The notes beneath the pieces are model-generated. The model was not told the origin of the DNA. It saw nothing but the letters and a program-made list of their open reading frames with translations, and did no database searches. The translations under genes and the position numbers were made by a program. This document shows positions 6,134-7,617 of a stretch of DNA of 7,617 nucleotides, piece by piece. The stretch comes from a bacterium (GTDB lineage Bacteria; Hydrogenedentota; Hydrogenedentia; Hydrogenedentiales; SLHB01): contig JAAEQP010001390.1 of assembly GCA_024231375.1 (NCBI GenBank), positions 1-7,617 of the forward strand. The letters run 5' to 3'. Each line of letters starts with the position of its first letter. Position 1 is the stretch's first letter.

Positions 6134-6760
6134 ATGAGTGCTATCGTTCGCGGGTTGCGGAACTGGCGTCACAGCCGCAAGTTCGACAAGGTCGGCAAAG
6201 GATGCCGGTTCGTAGGCAGCAAGATCGAGGTCGATGGACACGTCGAGCTAGGCGACTACTGCCGCCTGCGCGACAACATCCATCTGCGTACGCGGCGGAC
6301 CGGCAAGATCGTCCTGGGCGACCGGTGCATCATCAGTTGGAACGTGATCGTCGAGGCCAGCGAACTGGTCCAGATGGGCCGCCGATCGGGTCTCGCCGAG
6401 AATAGCGTCGTCCGCGACGGCACGCACCTCATGTACGGCACGAAGGAATGCATCCTGTACACCCCCCACATCATCAAACCCGTTATTATCGGCGACGAAG
6501 TGTGGGTCGGCAGCCGCGCCTACATCTCCTACGGCGTTACCATCGGCGACGGCGCCGTCGTCGGCGTGGGCAGCGTGGTGCTGAAGGATATTGGACCCTA
6601 CGAGGTGTGGGCAGGCGCCCCGGCCCGCTACATCGCCCACCGCACCGACGACGTACCGCCCCACAAACTCGCCGAGGCCACGGCCCTCATCGAGAAGTAC
6701 GGCATCCGCGAAGACCGTCGCGCCAAGGAACTCAACGCCGTCGCGAAGGACCTAGACTGA
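6134..6760 (+). CDS. Left-handed beta-helix (hexapeptide repeat) O-acyltransferase, WbbJ/maltose-acetyltransferase-like
   Basis: A 208-residue protein with hexapeptide-repeat rungs in two blocks. The first is about 20-75 (VGKGCRFVGSKIEVDGHVELGDYCRLRDNIHL... IVLGDRCII is read here as successive rungs), and the second about 114-152, with PVIIGDEVWVG, GVTIGDGAVVGVGSVV. It then has the classic end-cap VWAGAPARYI (158-167) and a C-terminal helical tail. This family forms trimers and transfers acetyl or other acyl groups from acyl-CoA to sugars, as in LPS, capsule or nodulation-factor modification. His97 in DGTHLMYG, on the excursion between the rung blocks, is the best candidate for the catalytic His. 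The ATG has AGGAG (6121-6125) 8 nt upstream. The gene is divergent from the GT39 gene and followed after 5 bp by the HAD gene. The acceptor cannot be told from sequence. Confidence 0.9.
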   Translation: MSAIVRGLRNWRHSRKFDKVGKGCRFVGSKIEVDGHVELGDYCRLRDNIHLRTRRTGKIVLGDRCIISWNVIVEASELVQMGRRSGLAENSVVRDGTHLMYGTKECILYTPHIIKPVIIGDEVWVGSRAYISYGVTIGDGAVVGVGSVVLKDIGPYEVWAGAPARYIAHRTDDVPPHKLAEATALIEKYGIREDRRAKELNAVAKDLD

Positions 6761-6765
6761 TCCCC

Positions 6766-7482
6766 ATGCCCATTCGTGCCATCACATTCGACTTCTGGTG
6801 TACTCTGTTTCGCGACCGCAAGAATTCGCCCCCGCGGCAGAAGATTCGCGTCGACGCCTTCGCGGAAGCCACGGGAGCAGATCCCGAACGGATCGTCGAG
6901 GCCTTGAAGGCGGCGAACCACGAGTTCAATCGCGTCCACCGCGAGGAACACCGCACCCTGGACCCCTGCCACGCGGTTGACATGGCCTGCCGCGCCCTCG
7001 ACGTGTCGCTGTCCGATGCCGAAGCAAACCGCATGGCCCACGTCTTCGGCACAGCCATCCTCGAGTATCCTGCCGAACCTATCGACGGCGCCCTTGATGC
7101 CGTCAAAGCCGCGTCCGATCACGTGCCCGTTGCGATCGTATCGGATTCCGGGATGAGTCCCGGCAGTTCACTGCGCGAACTCCTGGTTCGCAACGGGTTT
7201 GCGGATCATTTTGGCGCCATGATGTTCTCAGACGAAGTGGGTGTGTCCAAACCCCACGCGCGCATGTTTGATGGCGCCGCGGATTCGCTAGGGGTACGCA
7301 CCGACGAACTACTGCACCTAGGCGACCTGGAGCATACCGACATAGCGGGCGCGCAGGCTCTGCGCGCCGCCGCCGGACTGTTCACGGGCGAGAACGACCA
7401 GCACCTCGACGCGACCTCCGCCGACTACACCTTCACGTCCTGGTCCGAATTCGTCGAGGCCCTGCCCCGCGTCCTTGCCTGA
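6766..7482 (+). CDS. HAD-superfamily hydrolase, haloacid-dehalogenase-like
   Basis: A 238-residue cytosolic protein with all HAD motifs in order. Motif I is TFDFWCTLF with nucleophile Asp9; the helical cap lies at about 20-105; motif II is IVSDSG (Ser126); motif III is the Lys in VSKPHARMF (Lys162); and motif IV is HLGDLEHTDIAGA (Asp187, Asp192). In HAD phosphatases motif I is DxDxT, with the second Asp as general acid/base. Here that place is Trp11, which recalls the DxYGT motif of L-2-haloacid dehalogenases and a less-studied FW group, so phosphatase activity should not be assumed. The start is the ATG at 6766, 5 bp after the acyltransferase stop. The nearest AAGGA (6746-6750) is 15 nt away, so translation probably depends on coupling. 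The frame stays open upstream to 6448, but that extension is an Arg-rich shadow of the acyltransferase gene. The substrate is unknown. Confidence 0.9.
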   Translation: MPIRAITFDFWCTLFRDRKNSPPRQKIRVDAFAEATGADPERIVEALKAANHEFNRVHREEHRTLDPCHAVDMACRALDVSLSDAEANRMAHVFGTAILEYPAEPIDGALDAVKAASDHVPVAIVSDSGMSPGSSLRELLVRNGFADHFGAMMFSDEVGVSKPHARMFDGAADSLGVRTDELLHLGDLEHTDIAGAQALRAAAGLFTGENDQHLDATSADYTFTSWSEFVEALPRVLA

Positions 7483-7518
7483 GCGAAAAAGCGGGACTGA
7501 GGAGCTGTTGAAGAAGTC
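7482..7518 (+). repeat. Third copy of the palindromic element's end
   Basis: The stretch 7493-7518 matches the left arm at 527-552 with three substitutions and no gaps, including 15 identical bases (GCTGTTGAAGAAGTC). It matches the complement of the right arm (678-702) with two substitutions and one gap. Similarity to the right arm continues outward as GAGCGA at 7482-7487, so the repeat begins on the last base of the HAD stop codon. Orientation is the same as the left arm. A matching inverted partner is not found in the remaining 100 bp, so either the other end lies outside the window or this is a solo end. Confidence 0.55.
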
Positions 7519-7597
7519 ACGGCCCTCGGCCTCTGGCGTATGGCAGGCGCGTACATTTCGGACGACCACTGAGTCACGCTGAAGAACTCCACCCCAA

Positions 7598-7617
7598 CGT
7601 CATCCCGAGCGAAGTCG
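7598..7617 (+). repeat. Start of a probable dispersed intergenic repeat (TCATCCCGAGCGAAG type), cut by window edge
   Basis: CGTCATCCCGAGCGAAGTCG closely resembles a family of short intergenic repeats (TCATCC-GAGCGAAG followed by GAGGGA-like sequence) that I recall from many environmental bacterial genomes. Only one copy is present and it is cut by the edge, so the call rests on recollection, not on repetition inside the window. Confidence 0.35.

Noticed and set aside
6448..6765. A 106-codon N-terminal extension of the HAD protein, in frame and open
   Set aside because: It overlaps the acyltransferase gene in another frame, is extremely rich in Arg and His, and has no domain signal. The HAD motif I begins a few codons after the ATG at 6766, as is normal for the family.

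Overview
The window is GC-rich, densely coded bacterial DNA and looks like chromosome from a diderm (Gram-negative-type) bacterium. It carries a lipid-exporter-like ABC protein, a GspF/PilC-family inner-membrane protein, a membrane-anchored parvulin, a GT39-type polytopic glycosyltransferase and a hexapeptide acyltransferase. No gene fixes the phylum. Gene content, an ArgS with the HVGR form of the HIGH motif, and intergenic dispersed repeats would fit a Planctomycetes- or Hydrogenedentota-like lineage, but that is only a guess.

Layout: (1) 1-482, minus strand: the 5' part of an ABC exporter gene that runs off the left edge. (2) 483-955: a 473-bp intergenic region with no convincing protein gene. 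It holds a ~192-bp imperfect palindrome (518-709) that looks like a MITE or REP-type element, an extra GGGACAGTCCC palindrome, a nested hairpin (771-824) and a probable extended -10 promoter. (3) 956-4265, plus strand: a compact run of three genes. These are a short GspF/PilC-family membrane protein, a membrane-anchored parvulin prolyl isomerase overlapping it by 17 nt, and argS (arginyl-tRNA synthetase). (4) 4272-6002, minus strand: a GT39/ArnT-like membrane glycosyltransferase, convergent with argS with only 6 bp between the stops. (5) 6003-6133: a divergent intergenic region with a good sigma70-like promoter. (6) 6134-7482, plus strand: a left-handed beta-helix acyltransferase followed 5 bp later by a HAD-superfamily hydrolase. 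(7) 7483-7617: intergenic, with a third copy of the repeat end found in region 2 and the start of another likely dispersed repeat.

Functionally, the first plus-strand block joins an envelope/pilus-assembly-like pair (F protein plus periplasmic foldase) to a housekeeping translation gene. The GT39 protein and the acyltransferase both suggest envelope glycan or glycolipid work, and the partial ABC exporter at the left edge could belong to the same theme. I see no CRISPR array, toxin-antitoxin pair, phage gene, transposase, tRNA or rRNA, and no clear undescribed multi-gene system. The most unusual material is the family of inverted and dispersed repeats flanking the coding block, the F-protein/parvulin overlap, and the HAD protein whose usual second catalytic Asp is Trp.
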